Source: SBBG01 sp033717875
GTDB taxonomy: Bacteria > Pseudomonadota > Gammaproteobacteria > Ga0077554 > Ga007554
Assembly: GCA_033717875.1 (NCBI GenBank)
Contig: JADDKJ010000030.1
Span: 1-40,950, forward strand
DNA: 40,950 nt
Direction of reading: 5' to 3'
How positions within the stretch are numbered: position 1 is the first letter of the stretch; the number at the start of each line of letters is the position of its first letter. Under the pieces are notes generated by a model, which ran no database searches, was not told where the DNA came from, and was given only the letters and a program-made list of their open reading frames with translations. Positions 22,640 through 29,937 of the stretch are shown one piece after another. Both the position numbers and the translations under genes were made by a program.

Positions 22640-24934
22640 ATGATTAACGCAGAACGTCTCGTCGATCAGGCAGAGATCGCCCGCTTTGAAGAGGCGGTGC
22701 AGTCCTATCTGAACTTGCAGATCGATCCCGACCGGTTCATGTCGATCCGCCTGCAACACGGCGTCTACGGCCAGCGTCAGGACGGCGTGCACATGATGCG
22801 CGTCAAGCTTCCCGGCGGCAACCTCAACGCCGAACAGCTCGTGGCCATCGCCGACGTGCTGGAGAGCTATGTCGATCATCCGGTGGTGCATATCACCACG
22901 CGCCAGGACATCCAGATTCATTATGTGCCTCTGGAACACACCCCGGTGGCGATGCGCCGTCTGGCCGCCGCCGGGCTGACGACGCGCGAGGCGTGCGGCA
23001 ACACGGTACGCAACATCACCGCCTGCCCGCTGGCGGGCGTTTGCCCGCGCGAGCATCTGGACATCACGCCGGTGATGGAAGGCGCGACGCTGCATTTCCT
23101 GCGCCATCCGCTGACCCAGCATTTGCCGCGCAAATTCAAGATAAGCTTCTCCGGCTGCGAGGCCGATTGCGCGCAGGGTATGATGCACGATCTGGGCGTG
23201 GTGGCGGTGAAGAAAGATGGCCGCTACGGCTTCAAAGTGGTGGCGGGCGGCGGTCTGGGCCACAAGCCGCACGAGGCGATCACCGTCGAGGAATTCATCG
23301 AGGAGAAGAACTTGCTGGCCAGCATGGAGGCGCTGGTGTCGCTGCATCACCGCTATTCCGATCGCAAGCGCCGCGCCAAGGCGCGCATCAAGTTCCTGGT
23401 GGACAAGTTTGGACCCGAAGGTTTTGTCGAAAAATACCAAGAGGAATACGCGCGCACCCAGGCCGCCCTGGCCGACAAGCCCTACACCAAGGGCGACTGG
23501 ACCGGCGGCACGCCTGGCGAGGCCTGCGGCACTGGCGCGCCGCGCACGCTGTTCGCGCAGAAGCAGCCCGGCCTGTATGTGTTTCCGATCAGCATTCCCA
23601 TCGGCGACATCACCGGCCCGCAGTTGCGCGGCATCGCCAAACTGATGCGGGACGAAGGTCTGACCGATATCCGCGCCACTCAGGACCAGAACCTGATGCT
23701 GGTCAATGTGCCCGAAGCGCGCATCGCGGCGATACGTGCGGCCGTCGCGGCGCTGGGGCTGGGCGAGCCCAAGGCCGGCGATGACGTGGTGGCCTGCCCC
23801 GGCACCTCCACCTGCCGGCTGGGCATCACCTCGAGCAAGATCATCGGCGCCAAGATCTCCGGCGGATCGGCCGATCTGCGCATCCGTGCCAGCGGCTGCC
23901 ACAACGGCTGCGCGCAGCCCGAGATGGGCGACATAGGTATTTACGGCGAAGGAAACCGCCTGCACGGCAAGCTCGTCCCGCACTATCAGATGTACTTCGG
24001 CGGCGATGGGCGCAGCGGCGGGGCGATCGCCCTCAAGGGTCCGTCGGTACCGGCGGCGCGCGTCGAGGCGGCGATCACGCGGGTGCAGGAGACGTATCTG
24101 AATCAGCGCGCCGATGGCGAAAGCTTTTTCCGCTGGTCGCACGCCAAGGGCACGGCTTACTTCAAGGAGCTGCTGGCCGACATCATCGCCGTGGCGCCGG
24201 AGACATTATCTTCCGTGTTGCACGATCATGGCGAGGCCGATGCCTTCAAGGTGCTGCAACTGGGCGGCGGCGAGTGCGCCGGCGCGGCGCAGGAGTTCGT
24301 CGCCTCGCACTTCGCCGAAGCCACTTACGAGCGCAGTTGCCGCAATTCCTTCGCCGTGCAGAACAAGCATCACGAGGCGCTGGAATGCGCCGAGGCAATC
24401 GCGCGCCTGGTCGGCGAATCGCTGCTGTTCGCCGCCGGGCGTCCCACGGTAGCCGATTTGCCGGGCATCGCCGCCGTGCTCCAGGAGGCGTTGCAACAGG
24501 ACGCCCCTTTGGGCGCGAAGCTCGCCGAGATGGTAACCGTGATCGCGCGTCTGAAAGACACCTTCGATGAACAGGCTTACGCCAAGCTGGTAGCGGAGCA
24601 GGATGCCTGGATCGCTGCGTCGGCCCAGGCCTGCCAGAGGCTCGACCGGCAACTGAACCTGACCGTGTCCGTCGCCGCCTCCGCGCCGGCCAAGGCGGCG
24701 GCCGAGGTGATCGACCTTTCCACTTACGGTTGCCCGCTGCACTACCTCAAGGCGCGCAACGAACTGAATCGCGTGCAGGTGGGTGATGTGATCGACTTCC
24801 TGCTGACCTCCGGCGAGGCGGTGCAGCAGGTGTCTTCCAGCCTGGAAGGCGACGGTCATCGCGTGTTGTACAAGGAAGACCTGGGTGTGACCACGCGCAT
24901 CACGGTGAAGAAGTCCGCCGGACAAACCGCCTAA
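22640..24934 (+). CDS. Siroheme sulfite reductase fused to a helical domain and a TusA-like domain
   Basis: 764 residues. The nitrite/sulfite reductase core spans about 20-500. The C-terminal half has the siroheme/[4Fe-4S] ligands Cys386-x5-Cys392 and Cys420-x3-Cys424. The N-terminal half has an equivalent set, Cys129-x5-Cys135 and Cys173-x3-Cys177, which is degenerate in E. coli CysI. An alpha-helical domain follows (about 520-670), then a TusA/SirA-type sulfur carrier domain (about 690-760) with YGCPL (Cys698). Six-electron reduction of sulfite to sulfide in assimilation is the likely job, given cysH 56 bp downstream and cysB upstream. The TusA part could accept or channel sulfur. No flavoprotein partner gene is seen, so ferredoxin may be the donor (inference). 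Nitrite reduction cannot be excluded from sequence. A GTGGAGAG ribosome-binding site precedes ATG 22640. Confidence 0.88.
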   Translation: MINAERLVDQAEIARFEEAVQSYLNLQIDPDRFMSIRLQHGVYGQRQDGVHMMRVKLPGGNLNAEQLVAIADVLESYVDHPVVHITTRQDIQIHYVPLEHTPVAMRRLAAAGLTTREACGNTVRNITACPLAGVCPREHLDITPVMEGATLHFLRHPLTQHLPRKFKISFSGCEADCAQGMMHDLGVVAVKKDGRYGFKVVAGGGLGHKPHEAITVEEFIEEKNLLASMEALVSLHHRYSDRKRRAKARIKFLVDKFGPEGFVEKYQEEYARTQAALADKPYTKGDWTGGTPGEACGTGAPRTLFAQKQPGLYVFPISIPIGDITGPQLRGIAKLMRDEGLTDIRATQDQNLMLVNVPEARIAAIRAAVAALGLGEPKAGDDVVACPGTSTCRLGITSSKIIGAKISGGSADLRIRASGCHNGCAQPEMGDIGIYGEGNRLHGKLVPHYQMYFGGDGRSGGAIALKGPSVPAARVEAAITRVQETYLNQRADGESFFRWSHAKGTAYFKELLADIIAVAPETLSSVLHDHGEADAFKVLQLGGGECAGAAQEFVASHFAEATYERSCRNSFAVQNKHHEALECAEAIARLVGESLLFAAGRPTVADLPGIAAVLQEALQQDAPLGAKLAEMVTVIARLKDTFDEQAYAKLVAEQDAWIAASAQACQRLDRQLNLTVSVAASAPAKAAAEVIDLSTYGCPLHYLKARNELNRVQVGDVIDFLLTSGEAVQQVSSSLEGDGHRVLYKEDLGVTTRITVKKSAGQTA

Positions 24935-24945
24935 ATTTAATATGT

Positions 24946-24966
24946 GTAGGGTGCGTCCCACGCACC
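24946..24966. repeat. Single GTAGGGTGCG arm, repeat family 3 (copy 3, half)
   Basis: GTAGGGTGCGTCCCACGCAC plus a final C matches the left arm at 20740 closely, but the opposing arm is missing. It can still form a 7 bp hairpin (GGTGCGT/ACGCACC). It lies in the 56 bp gap before cysH. Confidence 0.65.
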
Positions 24967-24990
24967 ATAGAAACAGCAAAGAGCAAACAA

Positions 24991-25689
24991 ATGAGCCTGG
25001 ACAAAGAGCTGCAACAAAAAATCGACGCCACTGTCGCGCTGCTGAAGACCATCGCGGCGGAGCATCAGCCCGTCACCTTCGCCAACAGCTTCGGCGCGGA
25101 AGACATGGTGCTCACCGACCTGATCGCCAAATATGCCCCCGCCATCGGCATTTTCAGCCTGGACACCGGCCGCCTGCCCGAGGAAACCTACAAGCTCATG
25201 CAGGAAGTGCGGCAGCGCTACGGCAATGTCACCGTCACCAGTTATTTCCCGCAGGCCGGCGCGGTGGAGGAATATATCAACAGCCACGGCCCGAACGCCT
25301 TCTACGAAAGCGTCGATCTGCGCAAACGCTGCTGCGGCATCCGCAAGGTCGAGCCCTTGAAGCGCGCGCTGGCGGGCAAGAAGTCCTGGATCACCGGCCT
25401 GCGCCGCGAACAGGCCCCTACCCGCAAGGATCTCTCGAACTCGGAGTGGGATGCCGACAACGGCCTGCAAAAATTCAATCCGCTGATCGACTGGACCAAC
25501 AGCGACGTATGGAACTACATCCGCCACTTCGATGTGCCCTACAACGCCCTGCACGACAAACACTATCCCAGCATCGGCTGCGCACCCTGCACCCGCGCCA
25601 TCACCGTCGGCGAGGACATCCGCGCCGGGCGCTGGTGGTGGGAAAACCCGGAAAGCAAGGAGTGCGGCCTGCACGCCAAAAAGGCGTGA
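24991..25689 (+). CDS. cysH: Assimilatory adenylyl-sulfate (APS) reductase
   Basis: 232 residues of the CysH family, which reduces activated sulfate to sulfite with thioredoxin or glutathione. The catalytic Cys225 lies in SKECGLH. Two extra cysteine pairs are present, Cys114-Cys115 (RKRCCGIRK) and Cys197-x2-Cys200 (IGCAPCTR). They bind a [4Fe-4S] cluster and mark the APS-using type rather than the PAPS-using E. coli type. The substrate loop SFGAEDMV (about 33-40) and LDTGRLPEETY are standard. Placed after sulfite reductase, it completes the sulfate to sulfide steps. No sulfate activation genes are in the window. Confidence 0.94.
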   Translation: MSLDKELQQKIDATVALLKTIAAEHQPVTFANSFGAEDMVLTDLIAKYAPAIGIFSLDTGRLPEETYKLMQEVRQRYGNVTVTSYFPQAGAVEEYINSHGPNAFYESVDLRKRCCGIRKVEPLKRALAGKKSWITGLRREQAPTRKDLSNSEWDADNGLQKFNPLIDWTNSDVWNYIRHFDVPYNALHDKHYPSIGCAPCTRAITVGEDIRAGRWWWENPESKECGLHAKKA

Positions 25690-25700
25690 AAGTCCTTGCT

Positions 25701-25741
25701 ACCCTCTCCCTCTGGGAGAGGGTGAGGGTGAGGGTGAGGGG
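25701..25741. repeat. Hairpin plus GTGAGG tandem repeats after cysH
   Basis: ACCCTCTCCC and GGGAGAGGGT form a perfect 10 bp stem with a TCT loop (25701-25723). Tandem copies of the hexamer GTGAGG follow up to about 25740. Likely a terminator-like or dispersed intergenic repeat. The rest of the 207 bp gap to the phosphoribulokinase gene holds the promoter listed next. Confidence 0.55.
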
Positions 25742-25791
25742 AAAAGCGGGTGAACTTGCTGAATTTCACAATCCCCCCTTTCAGGAAACAA

Positions 25792-25825
25792 TTTACGGAA
25801 TGGCGCGATACGCTATAAAATAGCG
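25792..25825 (+). promoter_or_regulatory. Probable phosphoribulokinase promoter with palindromic -10 region
   Basis: TTTACG (25792-25797) and TATAAA (25814-25819) are 16 bases apart, about 80 bp before the start codon. The -10 element is the centre of the palindrome CGCTATAAAATAGCG (25811-25825), which could be an operator. Confidence 0.5.
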
Positions 25826-25896
25826 TGCAAATTTTTGGCCGCCACGGATTTTTGCCGCTGGCATACCGCAATTTTCAACTTTCCGAAGGAAATATC

Positions 25897-26769
25897 ATGT
25901 CCACGAAACATCCTGTCATCGCGGTCACCGGCTCATCGGGCGCCGGTACCACGACGGTGAAGCGCGCATTCGAACACATCTTCCGCCGCGAAGGCATCAA
26001 GCCGGTGGTGATTGAAGGCGACAGCTTTCACCGCTACAGCCGCAAGGAGATGAAAGAGGCGGTGGAAGCCGCCCGCAAGGAAGGCAAGACCATCAGCCAC
26101 TTCGGTCCTGAAGGCAATGTCTTCGACAAGCTCGAAGAGCTGTTTCGCGCCTATGGCGAGACCGGCACTGGCCAGATGCGCTATTACCTGCACAACGACG
26201 AAGAAGCCGCGCCCTGGAAGCAGGAGCCCGGCACCTTCACGCCCTGGCAGCCCATCCCCACCGGCGCCGACCTGATGTTTTACGAAGGCTTGCACGGCGG
26301 CGTGGTCGATGGCGGTGTGGATGTCGCCAAATGGGTCGACCTGCTGATCGGCGTGGTACCCATCGTCAACTTGGAGTGGATCCAGAAAATCCACCGCGAC
26401 ACCGCCGAGCGCGGCTATTCCGCCGAGGCCGTGACCGACACCATCCTGCGCCGCATGCCCGATTACGTGCAGTACATCACCCCGCAGTTTTCGCGCACCG
26501 ACATCAACTTCCAGCGCATACCCATCGTCGACACCTCAAACCCGTTCATCGCCAGGGACATCCCGACCCCGGACGAAAGCTTCATCGTCATCCGCTTCCG
26601 TCATCCCGACAAGTATAACTTCCCCTACTTCTTGCAGATGATCGACGGCTCCTGGATGTCGCGCCCCAACACCCTCGTCGTGCCGGGCGGCAAGATGGGC
26701 TTCGCCATGGAGCTGATTCTGACCCCCATCATCCACGACATGATCGAAAACAAACGCACGGCGGGCTGA
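25897..26769 (+). CDS. prk: Phosphoribulokinase, class I
   Basis: 290 residues, the size of proteobacterial class I enzymes. It phosphorylates ribulose-5-phosphate with ATP to form the Rubisco substrate, the key step of the Calvin cycle. The P-loop GSSGAGTTTV is at residues 12-21. IEGDSFHRYSRKEM (about 39-52), FYEGLHGGVVDGGVDV and WVDLLIGVVPIVNLEWIQKIHRD are the other conserved blocks. ATG 25897 has an AAGGA ribosome-binding site, and the in-frame codons upstream lack one. No Rubisco or cbbR gene is in the window. A terminator follows, so it is transcribed alone. Its presence is the best evidence for autotrophy. Confidence 0.95.
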   Translation: MSTKHPVIAVTGSSGAGTTTVKRAFEHIFRREGIKPVVIEGDSFHRYSRKEMKEAVEAARKEGKTISHFGPEGNVFDKLEELFRAYGETGTGQMRYYLHNDEEAAPWKQEPGTFTPWQPIPTGADLMFYEGLHGGVVDGGVDVAKWVDLLIGVVPIVNLEWIQKIHRDTAERGYSAEAVTDTILRRMPDYVQYITPQFSRTDINFQRIPIVDTSNPFIARDIPTPDESFIVIRFRHPDKYNFPYFLQMIDGSWMSRPNTLVVPGGKMGFAMELILTPIIHDMIENKRTAG

Positions 26770-26789
26770 CGCAGTCGTCGTTTCTCCCC

Positions 26790-26828
26790 AATCCCGGCCA
26801 GCGCATCTCGCGCCGTCCGGGATTTTTG
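26790..26828 (+). terminator. Intrinsic terminator after phosphoribulokinase
   Basis: AATCCCGG (26790-26797) pairs with CCGGGATT (26817-26824), with an inner GCGC/GCGC stem, and is followed by TTTTTGTT. It lies 21 bp after the stop codon. Confidence 0.8.
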
Positions 26829-26884
26829 TTGGGGGCGCCAGAAATTTGGAAGGCGCGCCCTATGGCATAGACCGTCTTCCTCGA

Positions 26885-27829
26885 TTATGCCGGGATCTTC
26901 TCCGTCCGGCGACGCAGCATGAATATTCCGGTCAAACCCGCCAGAAGCAACACTACGCTCGCGGGTTCCGGCACTGCGGCGGCGAATCTCGCACCGAGAA
27001 TGGCGTGCCCGCGCGCCGTCGGATGCACGCCATCCCAAAACAGGAAGGTGTCGGGATCTGTGCATGCCGGATTGCCCAGACATTGTTCGCTGACATTCGA
27101 AAATCCATAGGCGGAGGAGTTGAGTCGTACCTCGGCGAGCAGGGAAAAGATGTCGAAGGGGATGATGTCGGCCGCAAGCGCCGTATCCAGCGTCCCGAGC
27201 ATCTGCGCCAATCCCTCATTGAAACCCAGGCTCAAGGCAGTCAAACCGGCCGAACCGGCAGTACCCAGGGACAGGCCGAAGGGTGTCGTACCCAGATCCG
27301 GCATGTTCGGCACCAGGATATGCTCGGCCCCTATCGCCGCCAGCGCGGTAATGGCATTTGCCAGATTTGTCACTGCGGGAGCGATCGATGCGGTGGTCGG
27401 GTTGAGAAAAAAATCGTTCGGCCCGCCCCACACGACGAACAGGCTTCGCGCCGGATCGAACACTGGCGGCGCGGCCGTGAAAGTCCCGATCTGGGTGCTG
27501 ATGCCCGTGCCGTTCAGAGGGGGGATGAAGCTCGCGGTACCTGTGGCGGCGCCGCCAACGGCATAGTTCGTGCCGCCTGCAAGCGAGGGGGCAAGCCCGA
27601 TTCCGAACGCTGCAGCCAGATGCTCAACCGCCACCGGTCCGTTGGAAAAGCGTTGTGCATACGGCGGACTCGGTGGAATCAGGCCTCCCGTCAACAGGTA
27701 GGCATTGCCGTTATCTGAAAGGCTGTCACCGAAGACATAGAGGCTGTTATACGGCAGCGCGGAAGCGAAGGGTGACGAGAAAAGCAGCAACAAACCCAAA
27801 ATACGGACAAGCAGGGTGGTTTTGGTCAT
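26885..27829 (-). CDS. PEP-CTERM GDSL-family esterase/lipase, secreted
   Basis: 314 residues. A signal peptide (about 1-24) is followed by a GDSL/SGNH hydrolase domain: block I YVFGDSLSDNGN with nucleophile Ser36, block III VWGGPNDFF, and block V DGVHPTARGH with the Asp and His. Such enzymes cleave acyl or acetyl esters of lipids or polysaccharides. The C-terminus VPEPASVVLLLAGLTGIFML plus RRR is a PEP-CTERM signal, recognised by exosortase for processing at the envelope. No exosortase gene is nearby. ATG 27827-27829 follows an AAGGA site that lies at the very edge of the 159 bp structured element. The frame stays open to 27904, but that extension lacks a signal peptide and is rejected. Confidence 0.9.
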   Translation of the reverse strand: MTKTTLLVRILGLLLLFSSPFASALPYNSLYVFGDSLSDNGNAYLLTGGLIPPSPPYAQRFSNGPVAVEHLAAAFGIGLAPSLAGGTNYAVGGAATGTASFIPPLNGTGISTQIGTFTAAPPVFDPARSLFVVWGGPNDFFLNPTTASIAPAVTNLANAITALAAIGAEHILVPNMPDLGTTPFGLSLGTAGSAGLTALSLGFNEGLAQMLGTLDTALAADIIPFDIFSLLAEVRLNSSAYGFSNVSEQCLGNPACTDPDTFLFWDGVHPTARGHAILGARFAAAVPEPASVVLLLAGLTGIFMLRRRTEKIPA

Positions 27830-27843
27830 GGTGGCAGAATCCT

Positions 27844-28002
27844 TTAAGGAACCTCTGATTAATTTAGAGGTTCCACGGTACATGGATGTGCCGGCATTTT
27901 TCAATCACTCCAGGGGATTGAAAAATGAAGAAAAGCAAAAATCACGTTTTTGCTTTTCGTGCTCTGAGAATTCCAGGATGGAATTATTCAGAGCTTCCAT
28001 AA
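27844..28002. mobile_element. 159 bp five-hairpin element, copy A (MITE-like or structured RNA)
   Basis: Five adjacent stems can be drawn: 27848-27856/27866-27874 (9 bp), 27876-27882/27887-27893 (7 bp, loop TGGA), 27895-27906/27916-27927 (12 bp), 27930-27941/27947-27958 (12 bp), 27961-27974/27980-27994 (13 bp with a small bulge, loop AGGAT). The two ends are inverted copies of each other at 17 of 20 positions (from TTAAGGAACC and, inverted, TTATGGAAGC). A second element of exactly the same length is at 39547-39705. There is no credible open frame. It lies between the PAP2 gene stop and the GDSL gene start. Confidence 0.75.
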
Positions 28003-28057
28003 GTTTGCTTCGGAGTTTCCATCATCCTAAAAACGGCGGGGGCGCTCCTCTTGGTGT

Positions 28058-28846
28058 CTACGTTTTTGGCGCCGGTTTGAACAAGCGGATGACCGCCGGT
28101 AACGATACGGCAAGAATCGTTGCCCCTATGATACTCTGCATCCACGCCGCCTGTGCATAGCCGGTGTCAAATCCTCCTGCGACCGCCAGCGCGGTGATGG
28201 TCAGGACGATCGCAAAACTGCGTTGTGCACCAACCCGCAGCCCCCACGGCCAGCGGCGCGCCCATGCGACCCCGCCCGCCGCGCACAGCCAGCCGATCGC
28301 CGCGCCGCCCAGCACGTCCAGCGGCCAGTGCGCGCCGACGACGATGCGCGACAGGCCGGCCAGCGTGGCCAAGGTCACCAGCGCCGCGGTCAGCCAAGGG
28401 CGATGGAACAGCAGGCTCACCGCGCCGGCGAACGAGAAGGCGGCGATGGTGTGACCGGAGGGGAACGAGCCTGATTGCAGCATCGGGCCGATGACGTGAA
28501 AACTCTCCAGCGGCAGTAGCGCGGCGGGTCGCCCTCCGCCGATCAGCGTCTTGAGGCCGTGTGTCGCCAAAGCGGCCAGCAGCCCCGTCAGCAGCAGCGC
28601 CCACACCGCGTCCGGGCGGCGCCCCACGAAGGGCAGCACCAGGGCGAACACCACCAGCCCGTCGCCGAGGATGGTCAAGTTGGCCCACAGCGCATCGCCG
28701 GTGTAGCGGCTGGCCTGATTGATCGCCAGAAAGAGCGGCTGATGGATTCCCGATATCAGCACTAGCAGCGCCAGTCCCGCCGCTGTCACGGGCACGCCCC
28801 AGGTTGTCCAGTGCGGCGGGCCGCCGTGCGCAGGGGTGATTTTCAT
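28058..28846 (-). CDS. PAP2-family membrane phosphatase
   Basis: 262 residues with about six membrane segments. The three-part acid phosphatase signature is complete: KTLIGGGRP, PSGH and SRIVVGAHWPLDV (SR-x5-H-x3-D). Members remove phosphate from phosphatidic acid, undecaprenyl pyrophosphate or related lipids on the periplasmic face. The exact substrate cannot be told from sequence. ATG 28844-28846 (MKITPAH) is preferred; an in-frame start at 28903 would overlap the divergent hisI. About 230 bp separate it from the GDSL gene downstream, occupied by the structured element. Confidence 0.88.
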   Translation of the reverse strand: MKITPAHGGPPHWTTWGVPVTAAGLALLVLISGIHQPLFLAINQASRYTGDALWANLTILGDGLVVFALVLPFVGRRPDAVWALLLTGLLAALATHGLKTLIGGGRPAALLPLESFHVIGPMLQSGSFPSGHTIAAFSFAGAVSLLFHRPWLTAALVTLATLAGLSRIVVGAHWPLDVLGGAAIGWLCAAGGVAWARRWPWGLRVGAQRSFAIVLTITALAVAGGFDTGYAQAAWMQSIIGATILAVSLPAVIRLFKPAPKT

Positions 28847-28896
28847 GTCTTGCTCTCGTGTTCGGTCAGCGGGTCGTATATACTGAGGCTTTTCGT

Positions 28897-29319
28897 ATGT
28901 CAACGAATAGTTTGCACGGCATGAGTGAGCAATGGTTGGGCGAGATCGTCTGGACCGCCGAGGGTCTGGCGCCGGTGATCGTCCAGGAAGCGGGTTCGGG
29001 CAAGGTGCTGATGTTCGCCTGGATGAATCGCGAATCGCTCGCGCTCACCGTCGAAACCGGCCGCGCCGTCTATTGGTCGCGCTCGCGCGGCAAGCTGTGG
29101 CGCAAGGGCGAGGAATCCGGGCATCATCAGCTTGTGCGGGATCTGCGATTGGACTGCGACAGCGATGTTTTATTGCTGACGGTGGAACAAGCGGGCGGCA
29201 TCGCCTGTCATACCGGAAGGCATAGTTGTTTTTTCAAGCAGTTGCGCGACGGGCAATGGCAGACGGTCGAGCCGGTGTTGAAGGAAGCCGCCGAGATTTA
29301 TCAAGGAACGTCCGTGTGA
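28897..29319 (+). CDS. hisI: Phosphoribosyl-AMP cyclohydrolase
   Basis: 140 residues. It opens the purine ring of PR-AMP in the third step of histidine synthesis. Metal-binding and active-site residues are visible in FAWMNRESL, YWSRSRGKLWRKGEESGH and CHTGRHSCFF. It is the monofunctional form, with HisE as a separate downstream protein. ATG 28897 is chosen for its TGAGG ribosome-binding site 8 bases upstream; MSEQWLG at 28921 is a possible shorter start. The stop TGA overlaps the hisE GTG start, so the two are translationally coupled. Confidence 0.95.
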   Translation: MSTNSLHGMSEQWLGEIVWTAEGLAPVIVQEAGSGKVLMFAWMNRESLALTVETGRAVYWSRSRGKLWRKGEESGHHQLVRDLRLDCDSDVLLLTVEQAGGIACHTGRHSCFFKQLRDGQWQTVEPVLKEAAEIYQGTSV

Positions 29320-29636
29320 ACGATGTATTGGCTCAATTGGCCAAGGTTCTGGAGGAGCGCAAGGGCGCCGATCCTGGCAGTTCCTATGTGGCGGGCCTCT
29401 ACGCCAAGGGATTGGACAGCATCCTCAAGAAAGTCGGCGAAGAGGCGGTCGAAACAGTGATCGCCGCCAAAGGCGGTGATCAGCGGCAGCTTGTTTATGA
29501 AACCGCCGACCTGTGGTTTCACACCCTCGTGCTGCTCGCGCATCAAGGGTTGAAACCGGAAGATGTGCTGGAAGAGCTGCAACGCCGTTTTGGCATGTCC
29601 GGGGTGGCGGAAAAAGCGGCAAGGACCAAGAAGTAA
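29316..29636 (+). CDS. hisE: Phosphoribosyl-ATP pyrophosphohydrolase
   Basis: 106 residues with a GTG start (29316-29318) inside the hisI stop region. It hydrolyses PR-ATP to PR-AMP, the second step of histidine synthesis. The all-alpha NTP pyrophosphohydrolase motif KVGEEAVETVIAA and ETADLWFHTLVLLA contain the metal-binding acidic residues. Length and order (hisI-hisE-tatA) are standard for gammaproteobacteria. Confidence 0.95.
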   Translation: MNDVLAQLAKVLEERKGADPGSSYVAGLYAKGLDSILKKVGEEAVETVIAAKGGDQRQLVYETADLWFHTLVLLAHQGLKPEDVLEELQRRFGMSGVAEKAARTKK

Positions 29637-29683
29637 CCCTATTTCCTTTTTGCCGCGAATCATTCGTATTATGGAGATGAATC

Positions 29684-29935
29684 ATGGGTATCAGTGGCAT
29701 TAGCATCTGGCAGTTGTTGATCGTTTTGCTCATCATCGTCGTGCTGTTCGGCACCAAGAAGTTGCGCAGCATAGGCACCGATCTGGGCGGCGCGGTGAAA
29801 GGGTTCCGCGACTCCGTGCGCGATGGCGAGGCCGAGGCGGGCGCCGCCAAGGACAACGCCAGCAAGATCCAGCAGAGCGACGCCAACCGCGTCATCGACA
29901 GCGAAGTGGCTGCCAAGACCAAAGAGAAGGTCTGA
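29684..29935 (+). CDS. tatA: Twin-arginine translocase subunit TatA
   Basis: 83 residues. One N-terminal membrane helix (SIWQLLIVLLIIVVLFG), then the FGTKKLRSIGTDLGGAVKGF amphipathic helix and a charged tail. TatA oligomers form the passage for folded proteins with twin-arginine signals. It has its own ribosome-binding site (ATGGAGATGA) 48 bp after hisE. tatB starts 2 bp after its stop. Confidence 0.95.
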   Translation: MGISGISIWQLLIVLLIIVVLFGTKKLRSIGTDLGGAVKGFRDSVRDGEAEAGAAKDNASKIQQSDANRVIDSEVAAKTKEKV

Positions 29936-29937
29936 GC

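Noticed and set aside
22508..24142. Antisense open frame of about 544 codons opposite sulfite reductase
   Set aside because: A shadow of the sulfite reductase gene; the cluster motifs on the sense strand are decisive.
22640..24934. Assimilatory nitrite reductase (NirA/NirB)
   Set aside because: The family signature alone cannot separate nitrite from sulfite, but cysB, the TauE exporter, cysH and the TusA domain point to sulfite.
25701..25741. CRISPR-like short repeats
   Set aside because: The GTGAGG units are directly tandem with no spacers; no CRISPR array or cas gene is seen in the window.
27830..27904. N-terminal extension of the GDSL esterase gene
   Set aside because: It would read through the structured element and place 25 polar residues before a clear signal peptide; the ATG at 27829 has its own AAGGA site.
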